DNA of 64,000 bases, taken from assembly GCA_024645085.1 (NCBI GenBank), contig JAHEGN010000007.1, positions 1 to 64,000 of the forward strand, read 5' to 3'. This stretch comes from Rhodobiaceae bacterium. GTDB lineage: Bacteria; Pseudomonadota; Alphaproteobacteria; RS24. Below the pieces are notes generated by a model. That model was not told where the DNA came from and did not search any database. It worked only from the letters and a program-made list of their open reading frames with translations. Of this stretch, positions 18,775-27,959 are shown piece by piece. Made by a program: the position numbers and the translations under genes. Numbering within the stretch: position 1 is the first letter of the stretch; every line of letters starts with the position of its first letter.

Positions 18775-20288
18775 TAGTCAAACCGCTCGGGAAGTCTGTC
18801 ATCCTCGATTAAATCGGTGAAGCGGGTAAAGCGATCTTCAAAGGCCATTTTTGCCGTGCCGGTTGGGCCATGGCGGTTTTTGCCAATAATTACCTCGGCG
18901 GTGCCGTCGACTAAATTCATCCGTTCCTGCCAGAGCATAAACTCTTCCGTGCCTTCATTTGGCTTTTCACGCATTAAATAATATGGCTCGCGATAAACAA
19001 ACATCACAATATCCGCATCTTGCTCGATGGAGCCCGATTCCCGCAAGTCTGATAATTGCGGCCGTTTGTCATCGCGCGCTTCGACCTGACGCGAAAGCTG
19101 CGACAGCGCAATGATGGGCACGTTTAATTCTTTTGCCAAAGCTTTCAGCCCTTGGGTGATTTCGCTGACCTCTTGCACCCGACCATCGCCGCCGCGCGCC
19201 GATGACGCCCGCACCAATTGCAGATAATCGACAATAATCAGCCCCAGCCCATGCTGGCGCTTTAAGCGCCGCGCGCGGGCTGAAAGTGTGGCAATCGGTA
19301 TAGCGCCCGTATGGTCAATAAACAGCGGCGCGTCGCTCAAATCATGGGCCGATTTCACCAATCGGGCATATTCATCTTCATGAATTTCGCCCTTACGAAT
19401 ATTTGATGATGAAACCCCAGACTGCTCAGCCAACATACGTGTCGCCAGCTGGTCAGCCGACATTTCAAGCGAGAAAAACCCAACCGTGGCGCCATCTTTG
19501 ACCCTGACTTGGCCATCTGGTGTGGTTTCCACATTGCCGCTTTTTTTGGCTTTCAAATAATTATTGGCAACGGTGAAGGCAATATTAGTGGCCAAGGCGG
19601 TCTTACCCATGGCTGGGCGGCCGGCCAGAATAAGCAAGTCGCTTTCTTGCAGGCCACCGAGTAAATCATCCAAACCCTTGAAGCCAGACGACAGGCCTGA
19701 CAAATTGCCTTCGCGCTGATAGGCGCGCTCGGCCATTTCAATGGCGCCGCTTAAAGATTGGTCAAACGGCATGAAGCCTGCATTATGCGTGCCTTTTTCG
19801 GCGATTTCATAAAGCGCTTGTTCGGCTTTGTCGATTTGTCGCTCCGGACTATCGTCAATATCACCATCAAAAGCGTCGCCAATCATTTCTTCGCCGACAA
19901 TGATTAACTCGCGCCGAATGGCCAAATCATAGATGGTTTTGCCATATTGGCGGGCGTTGGAAATCGTTGTCGCATTACTGGCCAGACGGGCCAAATAAGA
20001 CGTGCCGCCAAGCTCGGCCAAGCCTTCATCCATTTCGAGATAGGTCTTCAGCGTGACCGGAGAAGCGAGATTGCCATTGCCGATAAGCTTGCTAATGGCC
20101 TCGAAAATTCTTTGGTGTACAGGATCAAAAAAATGCTTCGATAACAGGAAGTTAGCGATTTGATCAAGGGCATCATTATTGATCAGCAAAGCCCCCAAAA
20201 GACCTTGTTCTGCTTCAATATTATGCGGCAATTGCCGATAATCGGAGGTCGACTCAGGCGGTGATATTTGTGTGATTGGGCTTTCCAT
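18774..20288 (-). CDS. dnaB: Replicative DNA helicase DnaB
   Basis: Hexameric 5'-3' helicase of the replication fork. The N-terminal DnaB domain begins at [16 protein letters not shown] (about residues 20-35). The RecA-like C-terminal domain has Walker [23 protein letters not shown], and the DYLQL and [24 protein letters not shown] motifs. I use ATG 20286-20288 rather than the frame start at 20345, because the extra 19 residues overlap a terminator and look non-coding. This gives 504 residues. It is insulated from rplI by that terminator, so it needs its own promoter or read-through; I found no convincing -35/-10. Confidence 0.95.
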   Translation of the reverse strand: MESPITQISPPESTSDYRQLPHNIEAEQGLLGALLINNDALDQIANFLLSKHFFDPVHQRIFEAISKLIGNGNLASPVTLKTYLEMDEGLAELGGTSYLARLASNATTISNARQYGKTIYDLAIRRELIIVGEEMIGDAFDGDIDDSPERQIDKAEQALYEIAEKGTHNAGFMPFDQSLSGAIEMAERAYQREGNLSGLSSGFKGLDDLLGGLQESDLLILAGRPAMGKTALATNIAFTVANNYLKAKKSGNVETTPDGQVRVKDGATVGFFSLEMSADQLATRMLAEQSGVSSSNIRKGEIHEDEYARLVKSAHDLSDAPLFIDHTGAIPIATLSARARRLKRQHGLGLIIVDYLQLVRASSARGGDGRVQEVSEITQGLKALAKELNVPIIALSQLSRQVEARDDKRPQLSDLRESGSIEQDADIVMFVYREPYYLMREKPNEGTEEFMLWQERMNLVDGTAEVIIGKNRHGPTGTAKMAFEDRFTRFTDLIEDDRLPERFD

Positions 20289-20327
20289 GAGGCCTACACT
20301 AATCGGCGGATTGGGGTGGCGCCAGAC

Positions 20328-20365
20328 AAAAGAAAGGGCCGCCAAAAATAAATTCTGGCGGCCCT
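20328..20365 (-). terminator. Rho-independent terminator after rplI
   Basis: A perfect 10-bp inverted repeat (20335-20344 and 20356-20365, arms AGGGCCGCCA / TGGCGGCCCT) with an 11-nt loop, followed on the minus strand by TTCTTTTGT. It lies 27 nt past the rplI stop and 40 nt before the dnaB start. It should end the rpsF-rpsR-DUF2232-rplI transcript. Confidence 0.85.
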
Positions 20366-20391
20366 GTTAATAGCGGGGAAAACTTGCGCGA

Positions 20392-21060
20392 CTAGTCTTG
20401 TTTCGCGTCTTCTTCCTCAGTTTCGGCAGGCGCTTCAGCTTCAACAACATCAGCCACTTCGGCCTCTGCTTCAGCTTCTTCAGCAAGCTCAACAGCCTCA
20501 TCGGCTACGTCAACGCTAACACCTTCTTCAAACACTTCTTCGACTTGCAAAGTCTCTTCTTCAAGGCCTGGCTCGACGGTTACATCTTCACCGGCTTCTT
20601 GGCGCTCAGCTTCATCAGCTGTGCGCGCCACATTGATAATCACGTTGCTAGCAACTTCTGGGTGCAACATAATCGATACGCTGTGCAGGCCGAGGGTTTT
20701 AATCGGCTGATCAATCGCAACTTGGTTGCGGGACACATCAAAGCCACCAGCTGATAAAAGCTCGCTAATATCGCGTGGCGTCACGGAACCATAAAGCTGG
20801 CCAGTGTCACCTGACTGGCGAATAACGATAAACTTCTGGCCGTCCAGCTTAGCAGAAACGGCTTCCGCTTCTTCGCGGCGTTCAAGGTTGCGCGCTTCCA
20901 ATTGCGCACGCTCTGTTTCAAAACGCGCTAGATTAGATTTGTTGGCACGAAGGGCTTTGCCTTGCGGCAGTAAAAAATTGCGGGCGTAACCGTCTTTAAC
21001 GGTGACCACATCACCCATTTGGCCAAGTTTCGCAATGCGTTCTAATAACACAATCTGCAT
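20392..21060 (-). CDS. rplI: 50S ribosomal protein L9 with long acidic tail
   Basis: bL9 links the 50S stalk base to the neighbouring ribosome. The N-terminal rRNA-binding domain [21 protein letters not shown] continues into the signature [14 protein letters not shown] (23-36), then the connecting helix and C-terminal domain. Length is 222 against about 150 in E. coli; the surplus is an acidic Glu/Ala/Val tail from roughly residue 160 (runs such as [20 protein letters not shown]). Extended acidic L9 tails are common in alphaproteobacteria, but this one is long. It ends the rpsF operon before a strong terminator. Confidence 0.95.
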   Translation of the reverse strand: MQIVLLERIAKLGQMGDVVTVKDGYARNFLLPQGKALRANKSNLARFETERAQLEARNLERREEAEAVSAKLDGQKFIVIRQSGDTGQLYGSVTPRDISELLSAGGFDVSRNQVAIDQPIKTLGLHSVSIMLHPEVASNVIINVARTADEAERQEAGEDVTVEPGLEEETLQVEEVFEEGVSVDVADEAVELAEEAEAEAEVADVVEAEAPAETEEEDAKQD

Positions 21061-21083
21061 GAGTCTAACTCCTTATCCCGTTT

Positions 21084-22010
21084 CTAATCGGACGACTTGT
21101 CGGGGTTACGAGGCAGGCGCCGAAAATTGAAACGCCCATCCAATAAACCCATTAGGCTGACGGGAATAATCACCCAGGCCGTCATGAGGAGGAAAAAATA
21201 TAGCGCTGTCAAAAATAACGCACGCCCTTTCCAAGCGCCGGAGATAGCATGAATAATCGCTAAACCCAACAAAAAATATGCGCTAATGGCAATCGCCGCG
21301 AGGGTCAGAGCAAGATTGGCGAGCCAGCCGTCAAAAATAAAGCTCGCAATAAAGCAAGCGGCAATGCCAAAGGTTAAATAGCTTGGCAAGGTCAGGGTCT
21401 TGTAATCTGGCGTTGGCCGCAAATTGCGCGAAAAATAAACCGTGCCTGCTTGCGCGATTTGTAAGCCGCCAAGCATTAAAATTGGCCAAGAGGCGAAGCC
21501 GGTAATTAGCACCCAATTGGCAATTATCGACACTTCACCCAAAGTTGATGTGCCATACACCGCTTCCAAGGTTTGCATGATTTCTGGCGTTTCATACATT
21601 GTGTCGGCCAAAAGTTTTGGTAGGCCGCCGGCGTAATCGGCAAAACCGAGATAGACCAGAACCGCACCCAAGGCGACGATGATTAGCGTGTCTTCAATAA
21701 TAAAGCGCGGTGGGTAGAATTGAAATTGATCTTGATAATCGGGGTCAGTCCGCGACATGAGCGCCCGTCGAATAAGCGCCAGTGTTGGGATAAGCAAAAA
21801 TAGAGCAAAAACAAAAGCCATCGGCGGCGATAGCAGAAAACCGGTCAGTAAAAGTGCAAATGCCGCTGCCAGTGCCGCCTCAGCCAGCCCAAAGGCCAGT
21901 CCAATAGCAGCCACTGGAACAGCGGCAAAAGGTAGTGTCACCACGCCAGCATAAAGAACAAAGCTGGCAAGGGCGGCAAAAGCACAAGGAAGGAGGCGGG
22001 ATTGGCTCAT
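21084..22010 (-). CDS. DUF2232 family membrane protein
   Basis: 308 residues with about eight hydrophobic segments and almost no soluble domains, ending in a short basic/polar tail (NFRRLPRNPDKSSD). DUF2232 proteins are predicted integral membrane proteins of unknown function, distantly like ECF-transporter S components. The position between rpsR and rplI is a conserved alphaproteobacterial arrangement, which is the main support for the call. It is probably translated from the S6-S18-L9 mRNA. No substrate can be inferred. Confidence 0.78.
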   Translation of the reverse strand: MSQSRLLPCAFAALASFVLYAGVVTLPFAAVPVAAIGLAFGLAEAALAAAFALLLTGFLLSPPMAFVFALFLLIPTLALIRRALMSRTDPDYQDQFQFYPPRFIIEDTLIIVALGAVLVYLGFADYAGGLPKLLADTMYETPEIMQTLEAVYGTSTLGEVSIIANWVLITGFASWPILMLGGLQIAQAGTVYFSRNLRPTPDYKTLTLPSYLTFGIAACFIASFIFDGWLANLALTLAAIAISAYFLLGLAIIHAISGAWKGRALFLTALYFFLLMTAWVIIPVSLMGLLDGRFNFRRLPRNPDKSSD

Positions 22011-22049
22011 CGCATTTTCATGTTGAGAGCAGACCCCGCCAACATCATC

Positions 22050-22286
22050 TTATTGTTCGACTGTGTAAGGCATGAGAGCCAAATAACGTGAGCGTTTAAT
22101 TGCCCGCGCCAGCTCTCTTTGTTTTTTCGCCGAAACCGCAGTGATGCGGCGTGGCACGATTTTGCCGCGCTCTGATACATAGCGCTGCAACAGCCGTGTG
22201 TCTTTGTAATCAATAACCGGTGCATTCGGCCCAGCGAATGGGCATGACTTGCGACGGCGACCAAATGGACGTCTTCCCTGGCTCAT
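22050..22286 (-). CDS. rpsR: 30S ribosomal protein S18
   Basis: bS18 binds S6 on the platform of the small subunit. The 78-residue sequence has the family core KSCPF...[28 protein letters not shown] followed by the basic helix [22 protein letters not shown]. Its ATG overlaps the rpsF stop by four bases (ATGA), giving balanced synthesis of the S6:S18 pair. Confidence 0.97.
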   Translation of the reverse strand: MSQGRRPFGRRRKSCPFAGPNAPVIDYKDTRLLQRYVSERGKIVPRRITAVSAKKQRELARAIKRSRYLALMPYTVEQ

Positions 22287-22666
22287 TCTGATGCTCCTTC
22301 AAAATCACTTGCGCCACGACGTGGTGTGCGGCGGTCATCACGGTTTTTATTGCGCATTTGAACTGACTCGTCAGTTTCATGTGCGTCAACCCGCAATGTG
22401 AGGTGGCGAATAATGTCATCATTCAAGCTGATGCGGCGTTCCATTTCGGCAACGGCCGCATGGTCGGCTTCAATGTTTAACAATGAGTAATGACCTTTGC
22501 GGTTTTTCTTCACCCGATAGGCCAGTGATTTCAAACCCCAATATTCATTTTTGGTGATTTTACCGCCGTTTTCTTCCAAAACAGCCGTAATCATATCGGT
22601 CAGACCTTCAACCTGTTGGGTTGAAATATCTTGCCGTGCAATAAAGATATGCTCGTATAGAGCCAT
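22283..22666 (-). CDS. rpsF: 30S ribosomal protein S6
   Basis: bS6 forms a heterodimer with S18. The start is ATG 22664-22666 with AAAGGAGAG upstream; the frame is open to 22801 but the extra 45 residues are leader sequence. From there [22 protein letters not shown] opens a normal S6 fold of about 95 residues (ending [17 protein letters not shown]), followed by a short charged tail ([16 protein letters not shown]) to 127 residues. It heads the S6-S18-DUF2232-L9 operon and follows a leader of about 175 nt that probably has a regulatory role. Confidence 0.96.
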   Translation of the reverse strand: MALYEHIFIARQDISTQQVEGLTDMITAVLEENGGKITKNEYWGLKSLAYRVKKNRKGHYSLLNIEADHAAVAEMERRISLNDDIIRHLTLRVDAHETDESVQMRNKNRDDRRTPRRGASDFEGASE

Positions 22667-22841
22667 AGCTTCTCTCCTTTTCTTTCGGCGCCGAGCCCCT
22701 GGCGAGCACTTTTCTACCCGAAGGGAGAAGCTCACAAGTAACGCGAGAGCGGAGACAAGGGACGCGGACCATTCCGAATAATCAGTTCTCTTGGCGGGCA
22801 AAAGATGATTACCTGTCCTTTCAGCCTCCGGCCGACTTAAC
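22667..22841 (-). promoter_or_regulatory. Structured 5' leader of the rpsF operon
   Basis: Between the predicted transcription start (about 22841) and the rpsF ATG lies about 175 nt without a gene. It contains a hairpin at 22704-22733 (GAGC...TTCG loop...GCTC). The same segment's GCTTCTCCCTT (22731-22721) can instead pair with the Shine-Dalgarno stretch AAGGAGAGAAGC (22679-22668): 11 pairs with one bulged A. S6:S18 repression through the rpsF leader is known in other bacteria; here it is inferred from base pairing only. Confidence 0.5.
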
Positions 22842-22865
22842 AGCAGGGTGATACACGTTTACGCT
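22837..22865 (+). promoter_or_regulatory. Promoter candidate for fabD
   Basis: TTAACA (22837-22842), 17-nt spacer, TACGCT (22860-22865). The -10 is weak. It interleaves with the opposite-strand rpsF promoter candidate. Confidence 0.35.
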
Positions 22866-22876
22866 GGGCTTGGCAA
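22848..22876 (-). promoter_or_regulatory. Promoter candidate for rpsF operon
   Basis: On the minus strand TTGCCA (22876-22871), a 17-nt spacer and TATCAC (22853-22848). The -35 is the same as in the ndk promoter candidate. Start of transcription is expected near 22841. Confidence 0.55.
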
Positions 22877-22939
22877 GGGGCAATCAAGGCTGGAAACAGA
22901 CCATGACTCAGCTTAAAAATAAGCCATAGGAGACAGCAC

Positions 22940-23878
22940 ATGGGACAGACATTTATTTTTCCGGGACAGGGCAGCCAAGCGGTCGGCATGGGGCGAGATC
23001 TAGCGCAAAATTATGCTGAGGCACGCGCCGTTTTTGACGCCGTGGACGAGGCGCTGGGGCAAAAGCTCAGTGACTTAATGTGGGATGGGCCAGAAGATGA
23101 GTTAACCCTCACGGAAAATGCTCAACCGGCCCTGATGGCGGTTTCCATGGCGGTGGTGCGGGTGCTTGAGGCGCGCGGCTATTCAATCGCCGAGCATGCT
23201 TCCTATTTGGCCGGTCACAGTCTTGGTGAATATGCGGCGTTGACCGCCGGTGGCGCGCTCAAATTAGAAGACACAGCGCGCTTGCTGAAATTGCGGGGTC
23301 AAGCCATGCAGCGGGCCGTGCCGGTTGGGGTTGGGGCGATGGCCGCGCTATTGGGATTGGATTTTGATGCGGTGATTACGATTGCCGCCGATGCCAGTGG
23401 CGATGGTGAAATCGTCGGTGCGGCCAATGATAATGCCAATGGGCAAGTCGTGATTTCCGGCCATGCAACAGCGGTTGAGCGGGCCATTGAACTGGCCAAA
23501 GAACGCGGTGCCAAACGGGCCATGCCGTTGCCGGTCAGCGCGCCTTTCCATTGCGCTTTGATGCAACCAGCGGCCGATGAAATGCAGGCGGCTTTGGCGG
23601 CGGTTGATATTCAATCCCCTCGTGTGCCGATTATTGCCAATGTAACGGCTGGGCCGGTCAGTGATCCGGACGCCATTCGCAAATTGCTTGTCGAACAGAT
23701 TACGGGGTCTGTGCGATGGCGTGAATCGATGATTTGGTTGGCCGAAAATCAGGCCGGTGAATTGCTGGAATTGGGTAGCGGTAAAGTGCTGACCGGCATG
23801 GCGCGGCGTATTGATGAGCGCCTCAGCGCCAAAGCCCTGAACACAGCAGAAGATATTGAAGCATTTTTGGCTGTCTAA
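22940..23878 (+). CDS. fabD: Malonyl-CoA:ACP transacylase
   Basis: Loads malonate onto acyl carrier protein for fatty-acid elongation. The active-site Ser94 is in AGHSLGEYAAL, the catalytic His in PFHCALMQPA near 204, and the LRGQAMQRA Arg motif near 118. The N-terminal FPGQGSQAVGMG is diagnostic. Length 312 is typical. AGGAGA lies upstream of the ATG. It heads the fabD-fabG-(terminator)-acpP-fabF-mltG-gmk row and diverges from rpsF. Confidence 0.96.
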   Translation: MGQTFIFPGQGSQAVGMGRDLAQNYAEARAVFDAVDEALGQKLSDLMWDGPEDELTLTENAQPALMAVSMAVVRVLEARGYSIAEHASYLAGHSLGEYAALTAGGALKLEDTARLLKLRGQAMQRAVPVGVGAMAALLGLDFDAVITIAADASGDGEIVGAANDNANGQVVISGHATAVERAIELAKERGAKRAMPLPVSAPFHCALMQPAADEMQAALAAVDIQSPRVPIIANVTAGPVSDPDAIRKLLVEQITGSVRWRESMIWLAENQAGELLELGSGKVLTGMARRIDERLSAKALNTAEDIEAFLAV

Positions 23879-23900
23879 GCCGAAGTTGGAAAGGAAAACC

Positions 23901-24638
23901 ATGTTTGATCTCAGCGGAAAAACAGCTCTCGTTACTGGCGCCTCCGGCGGCATTGGTCGCGATATTGCCAAAACTTTACATGCGGCAGGAGCCAATGTCG
24001 GGCTGGCCGGTACGCGGCAAGCGGTATTGCAAGAATTGGCCGATGAAATGGGCGAGGGCGCGCATGTGTTTGTTGCCGACCTATCAACCAGCGATGGCGC
24101 AGCAGCTCTTGCCGCCGCGGCCGAGGAAAAACTCGGTAGTGTTGATATTCTAGTCAATAATGCCGGTATCACCCGTGATAATTTGGCCTTGCGGATGAAA
24201 GATGAAGATTGGGACGCCGTATTGGCGGTCAATCTAACCTCAAGCTTTCAGCTTATTCGGGCGGTGATGCGCGGCATGATGAAACGTCGTCACGGGCGCA
24301 TTATCGGCATTACCTCAGTCGTTGGCGTGACCGGTAATCCCGGACAGGCCAATTATGCCGCCACCAAAGCCGGTATGATTGGCATGAGTAAATCATTGGC
24401 GCAAGAAGTGGCCAGTCGCAATATTACGGTGAATTGCGTGGCCCCCGGATTTATTGCTACACCAATGACCGATGTGTTGAGCGACGATCAAAAGGCCGCC
24501 ATGTCGAGTGCCATTCCAGCTGGGCGGCTTGGGTCAGGCGATGACATTGCTGCGGCGTGCCTATATTTGGCCAGTGATGAAGCGGCTTATGTCACCGGAC
24601 AGACGCTGCACGTCAATGGCGGCATGGCGATGATTTAA
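23901..24638 (+). CDS. fabG: 3-oxoacyl-ACP reductase
   Basis: NADPH-dependent reduction of beta-ketoacyl-ACP. TGASGGIG is at 12-19, NNAG at 86-89, and the catalytic Ser139, Tyr152 and Lys156 are all present (ITSVVG, YAATK). ATG 23901 has AAGGAAAA upstream and yields 245 residues; the frame is open 15 codons further back into fabD and those are rejected. A clear terminator follows, so acpP is probably transcribed mainly on its own. Confidence 0.95.
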   Translation: MFDLSGKTALVTGASGGIGRDIAKTLHAAGANVGLAGTRQAVLQELADEMGEGAHVFVADLSTSDGAAALAAAAEEKLGSVDILVNNAGITRDNLALRMKDEDWDAVLAVNLTSSFQLIRAVMRGMMKRRHGRIIGITSVVGVTGNPGQANYAATKAGMIGMSKSLAQEVASRNITVNCVAPGFIATPMTDVLSDDQKAAMSSAIPAGRLGSGDDIAAACLYLASDEAAYVTGQTLHVNGGMAMI

Positions 24639-24714
24639 TTTTAGGTTTTGACGAGGCATTTTATAGGTGCGCTCGTCTATGGACATGGTTTATAAAGGGT
24701 GATAACTAGCCGTT

Positions 24715-24740
24715 AAGTGTGAAGGTCACACTTTTATTTT
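24715..24740 (+). terminator. Rho-independent terminator after fabG
   Basis: Stem AAGTGTGA / TCACACTT (8 bp, perfect, 24715-24722 and 24726-24733) with a 3-nt AGG loop, followed by TTTATTTTAA. It lies 77 nt past the fabG stop and separates fabDG from acpP-fabF. I found no clear acpP promoter in the 54 nt after it. Confidence 0.8.
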
Positions 24741-24794
24741 AATGAAGGCAAATGTGTCTGAATTTTCTGGCACATGGTATTTAAGGAGCCAAAC

Positions 24795-25028
24795 ATGAGC
24801 GATACCGTAGAACGCGTTAAAAAAATTGTTGTCGATAATCTTGGTGTAGACGCTGATAAAGTGACAGAATCAGCCAGTTTCATTGACGATCTGGGCGCTG
24901 ATAGCCTCGACACGGTTGAACTGGTTATGGCTTTTGAAGAAGAGTTTGGCATCGAAATTCCAGATGATGCTGCAGAAACAATTCTGACAGTTGCCGATGC
25001 TGTGAAATTTATCGACGCAGCTGCTTAA
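24795..25028 (+). CDS. acpP: Acyl carrier protein
   Basis: 77-residue acidic four-helix protein. Ser37 in [11 protein letters not shown] receives the 4'-phosphopantetheine arm that carries growing acyl chains. The start ATG 24795 follows AAGGAG; seven codons of open frame before it are leader. The family is highly conserved, so the call is secure. The order fabG-acpP-fabF is standard for proteobacteria. Confidence 0.97.
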   Translation: MSDTVERVKKIVVDNLGVDADKVTESASFIDDLGADSLDTVELVMAFEEEFGIEIPDDAAETILTVADAVKFIDAAA

Positions 25029-25045
25029 TCGAATTTTAATTATCC

Positions 25046-26299
25046 ATGAGACGCGTCGTCATCACGGGCATTGGGTCGGTTAATCCGCTCGGTGAAACAA
25101 TCCAGAAAAGCTGGGAAAAGCTTATCGCCGGTAAATCCGGCGCTGGGCCGATTACCAGTTTCGACGCTTCTGATCTGCCGTGTCAAATTGCTTGCTCGGT
25201 AGAGCGTGGTGAGAACGGGTTCAACCCGGATCTCTATATGGACCCCAAAGACCAGCGTCGGGTTGATGATTTTATCATCTTCGCCGGAGCGGCGGCCGAC
25301 ATGGCTTTGGCGGATTCCGGCTATAAGGCAGAAACCGAAGAGCAACAATGGCGCGCTGGCGTGCTGATTGGGGCGGGTATTGGTGGCCTTTCGGGTATTG
25401 AAGACGGCGCTTTCACGGTTCGTGACCGTGGGCCGCGCCGTCTCAGCCCATTTTTTGTTCCCGGCGCTTTAATCAATCTGGCCGGCGGACATGTTTCCAT
25501 TAAACATGGTCTGAAAGGCCCTAATCATGCGGTTGTCACGGCGTGCTCAACAGGCGCCCATGCGATTGGCGATGCGGCGCGTTTGGTGATGCTGGATGAC
25601 GCCGATGTGATGGTTGCAGGTGGCACAGAGTCGACCGTTACGCGTTTGGGTATTGCTGGTTTCGCCGCTTGTCGTGCGCTTTCGACGGGCTTTAATGATG
25701 CGCCGGAAAAAGGCTCGCGCCCCTATGACAAAGACCGCGATGGTTTTGTCATGGGTGAGGGCGCTGGTGTTGTCGTGTTGGAAGAATATGAGCACGCGAA
25801 AAAACGCGGCGCTAAAATTTACGCCGAAGTCGTCGGTTACGGCCTCTCCGGTGACGCTTACCACATTACCTCGCCAGCCGAAGATGGGTCTGGCGGTTTC
25901 CGCGCCATGCAGGCGGCTCTAAAACGCTCGGGTCTGAACCCTGAAGACATTGGCTATATTAACGCCCATGGCACATCGACCCCATTGGGCGATGAGATTG
26001 AATTGCGCGCCGTTGAGCGCTTATTTGGCGCTGAGGCGTCGAATATGGCAATGTCGTCCACCAAATCAGCAGTTGGCCATTTGCTTGGTGCGGCGGGTGC
26101 TGTTGAGGCTATTTTCTCAGTTCTAGCCATTCGCGACGGGGTTTTGCCACCGACCTTGAACCTTGATAATCCATCGGTGGAAACCAATTTGAACCTGGTG
26201 CCGCATAAGGCGCAGGAGAAAAAAATAACCGCCGTTTTGTCGAATAGTTTTGGCTTTGGTGGCACTAATGCTTCTTTGGTATTTAAGGCCGTTTCTTAA
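25046..26299 (+). CDS. fabF: 3-oxoacyl-ACP synthase II
   Basis: Condensing enzyme that elongates acyl-ACP with malonyl-ACP and controls cis-vaccenate content. The catalytic triad is visible: Cys167 in TACSTGAHA, His in NAHGTSTPLGD near 310, and His in AVGHLLGAAG near 346. The C-terminal NSFGFGGTNASLVF is typical. Length 417 is normal. It begins 17 nt after acpP and ends just before mltG. Confidence 0.97.
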   Translation: MRRVVITGIGSVNPLGETIQKSWEKLIAGKSGAGPITSFDASDLPCQIACSVERGENGFNPDLYMDPKDQRRVDDFIIFAGAAADMALADSGYKAETEEQQWRAGVLIGAGIGGLSGIEDGAFTVRDRGPRRLSPFFVPGALINLAGGHVSIKHGLKGPNHAVVTACSTGAHAIGDAARLVMLDDADVMVAGGTESTVTRLGIAGFAACRALSTGFNDAPEKGSRPYDKDRDGFVMGEGAGVVVLEEYEHAKKRGAKIYAEVVGYGLSGDAYHITSPAEDGSGGFRAMQAALKRSGLNPEDIGYINAHGTSTPLGDEIELRAVERLFGAEASNMAMSSTKSAVGHLLGAAGAVEAIFSVLAIRDGVLPPTLNLDNPSVETNLNLVPHKAQEKKITAVLSNSFGFGGTNASLVFKAVS

Positions 26300-26304
26300 T
26301 TATT

Positions 26305-27288
26305 GTGGCGCGAAAATCCCACGTTTTTCAGATAAAAAAATGGCTCACTTTGGGCATATTTGCCAGCCTCGTGCTGGCGTTTATCGGGTTAGGCTTTGTG
26401 TTTGTACCAGGCCCGCATGGGCAAGAACGGCGCATTAGCTTCCCAAAAGGTGTTTCTCTGACTTTCATTGCCGATGATTTGGCGCGTCAAAATCTCATTC
26501 ATAGCGGTTTTGTGTTTCGCCTATTGGCGCGGTTCAGCGGGCAGGCCAGTCAAATGCAGGCTGGTGAATATGATGTGCCTGCCAAAGCCAGTATGGCGGA
26601 TGTTCTAGAAATTTTAACCACGGGCGACAGCGTGTTGCATGTGGTGGTGGTGCCCGAGGGGCTGACCAGCCAACAAGTGGTAAATCTTATAGCTGAGCTC
26701 GCGGTTTTAAATGGCGATGTTGATGTGCCCGCCGAGGGCAGCCTATTGCCTGAAACCTATCATTTGCCGCGCGGTACAATGCGGGTGGATTTCATTGCGC
26801 AAATGCAAAAAGCACAAAGCGATGTGCTAGCCGCCTTATGGCCAAAACGCGACGCCAATCTGCCGATTAAAACGCCGCAGGAAGCGCTGATTTTAGCCTC
26901 AATTGTTGAAAAAGAAACGGCGCTGGACAGCGAGCGACCGCTGATTGCGGCGGTCTTTATCAACCGATTGCGCAAAAATATGCGGCTGCAATCTGACCCA
27001 ACGATTATTTACGGTTTGGTAGGCGGTGTTGGCACACTTGGTCGGCCCATTCGGCGCAGCGAAATTCGTCGCCAAACAGCCTATAACACATACCGCATTG
27101 ATGGCCTGCCGCCGACACCGATTGCCAATCCGGGGCGCGCCGCGATTGCCGCTGTGCTTAATCCGGCGACCACCAAGGCATTATATTTTGTCGCTGATGG
27201 GAGTGGTGGCCATGTGTTTGCCGATAATCTGAAAAGCCATGAACGAAATGTCAAAAAATGGCGGCAAATACGTGGCACCGGCCGATAA
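26305..27288 (+). CDS. mltG: Endolytic murein transglycosylase MltG
   Basis: Cuts nascent glycan strands in the inner membrane and so sets their length. A cytoplasmic N-terminus is followed by a membrane anchor at about 13-33, a LysM-like region, and the YceG catalytic domain with Glu202 in ASIVEKETA and SDPTIIYG and GLPPTPIANPG downstream. Start is GTG 26305, five nt after fabF. In most alphaproteobacteria I know, yicC sits between mltG and gmk; here gmk begins 32 nt after this stop. Confidence 0.94.
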   Translation: MARKSHVFQIKKWLTLGIFASLVLAFIGLGFVFVPGPHGQERRISFPKGVSLTFIADDLARQNLIHSGFVFRLLARFSGQASQMQAGEYDVPAKASMADVLEILTTGDSVLHVVVVPEGLTSQQVVNLIAELAVLNGDVDVPAEGSLLPETYHLPRGTMRVDFIAQMQKAQSDVLAALWPKRDANLPIKTPQEALILASIVEKETALDSERPLIAAVFINRLRKNMRLQSDPTIIYGLVGGVGTLGRPIRRSEIRRQTAYNTYRIDGLPPTPIANPGRAAIAAVLNPATTKALYFVADGSGGHVFADNLKSHERNVKKWRQIRGTGR

Positions 27289-27320
27289 TCCGCTATACTC
27301 AGTTGATTCGAGGAGCGCCT

Positions 27321-27956
27321 ATGTCGAGTTTCATTCACCGCCGTGGTCTTATGCTGGTTTTATCGTCACCCTCAGGGGCGGGCAAAACCACTTTGGCACG
27401 AGGATTATTAATGGCAGATGATCATATTGAAATGTCTGTCTCATTGACCACACGTCCGCCTCGGCCCGGTGAAATCAATGGGCAGGATTATCATTTTGTC
27501 GATGCGCAAGCTTTTGGTGAAATGCGAAATCGCGGCGAAATGCTCGAGCACGCTAAGGTTTTTGACCATTATTACGCCACCCCACGCCAACCGGTTGAAG
27601 TCGCATTGAACGCCGGACGCGACGTGTTGTTCGATATTGATTGGCAGGGCACGCAGCAATTACAAGCCAGCGCAGCGGCTGATCTGGTGAAGGTTTTTCT
27701 CTTGCCGCCGAGTGCCGCTGAGCTTGAAAAACGCTTGAAAACCCGCGCCCAAGATAGCGCCGATGTGGTGGCGCGCCGAATGTCGAAAGCGTCTAATGAG
27801 ATTAGCCATTATCCTGAATATGACTATGTGATCGTCAATGAGGATGCCGAGGACAGTTTGGCGCAATTGCGCGCCATTTTAACCGCTGAGCGGCTAAAAC
27901 GCGACCGTCAGACCGGCCTATCAGATTTTGTGCAAACTTTGCGCGGCTCGCTTTAG
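27321..27956 (+). CDS. gmk: Guanylate kinase
   Basis: Phosphorylates GMP to GDP with ATP, serving nucleotide supply and ppGpp metabolism. The P-loop SSPSGAGKTT is at 15-24, and the GMP-binding TTRPPRPGEINGQDYHFV lies near 47-64. The start ATG 27321 follows GAGGAG; 21 upstream codons of open frame overlap mltG and are rejected. Length 211 is typical. Its stop is three nt from the stop of the convergent alcohol dehydrogenase. Confidence 0.96.
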   Translation: MSSFIHRRGLMLVLSSPSGAGKTTLARGLLMADDHIEMSVSLTTRPPRPGEINGQDYHFVDAQAFGEMRNRGEMLEHAKVFDHYYATPRQPVEVALNAGRDVLFDIDWQGTQQLQASAAADLVKVFLLPPSAAELEKRLKTRAQDSADVVARRMSKASNEISHYPEYDYVIVNEDAEDSLAQLRAILTAERLKRDRQTGLSDFVQTLRGSL

Positions 27957-27959
27957 CGG

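Noticed and set aside
20398-20754. Open frame antisense to rplI
   Set aside because: It mirrors the low-complexity Glu/Ala tail of L9; the translated product is Phe/Ser-rich without a domain.
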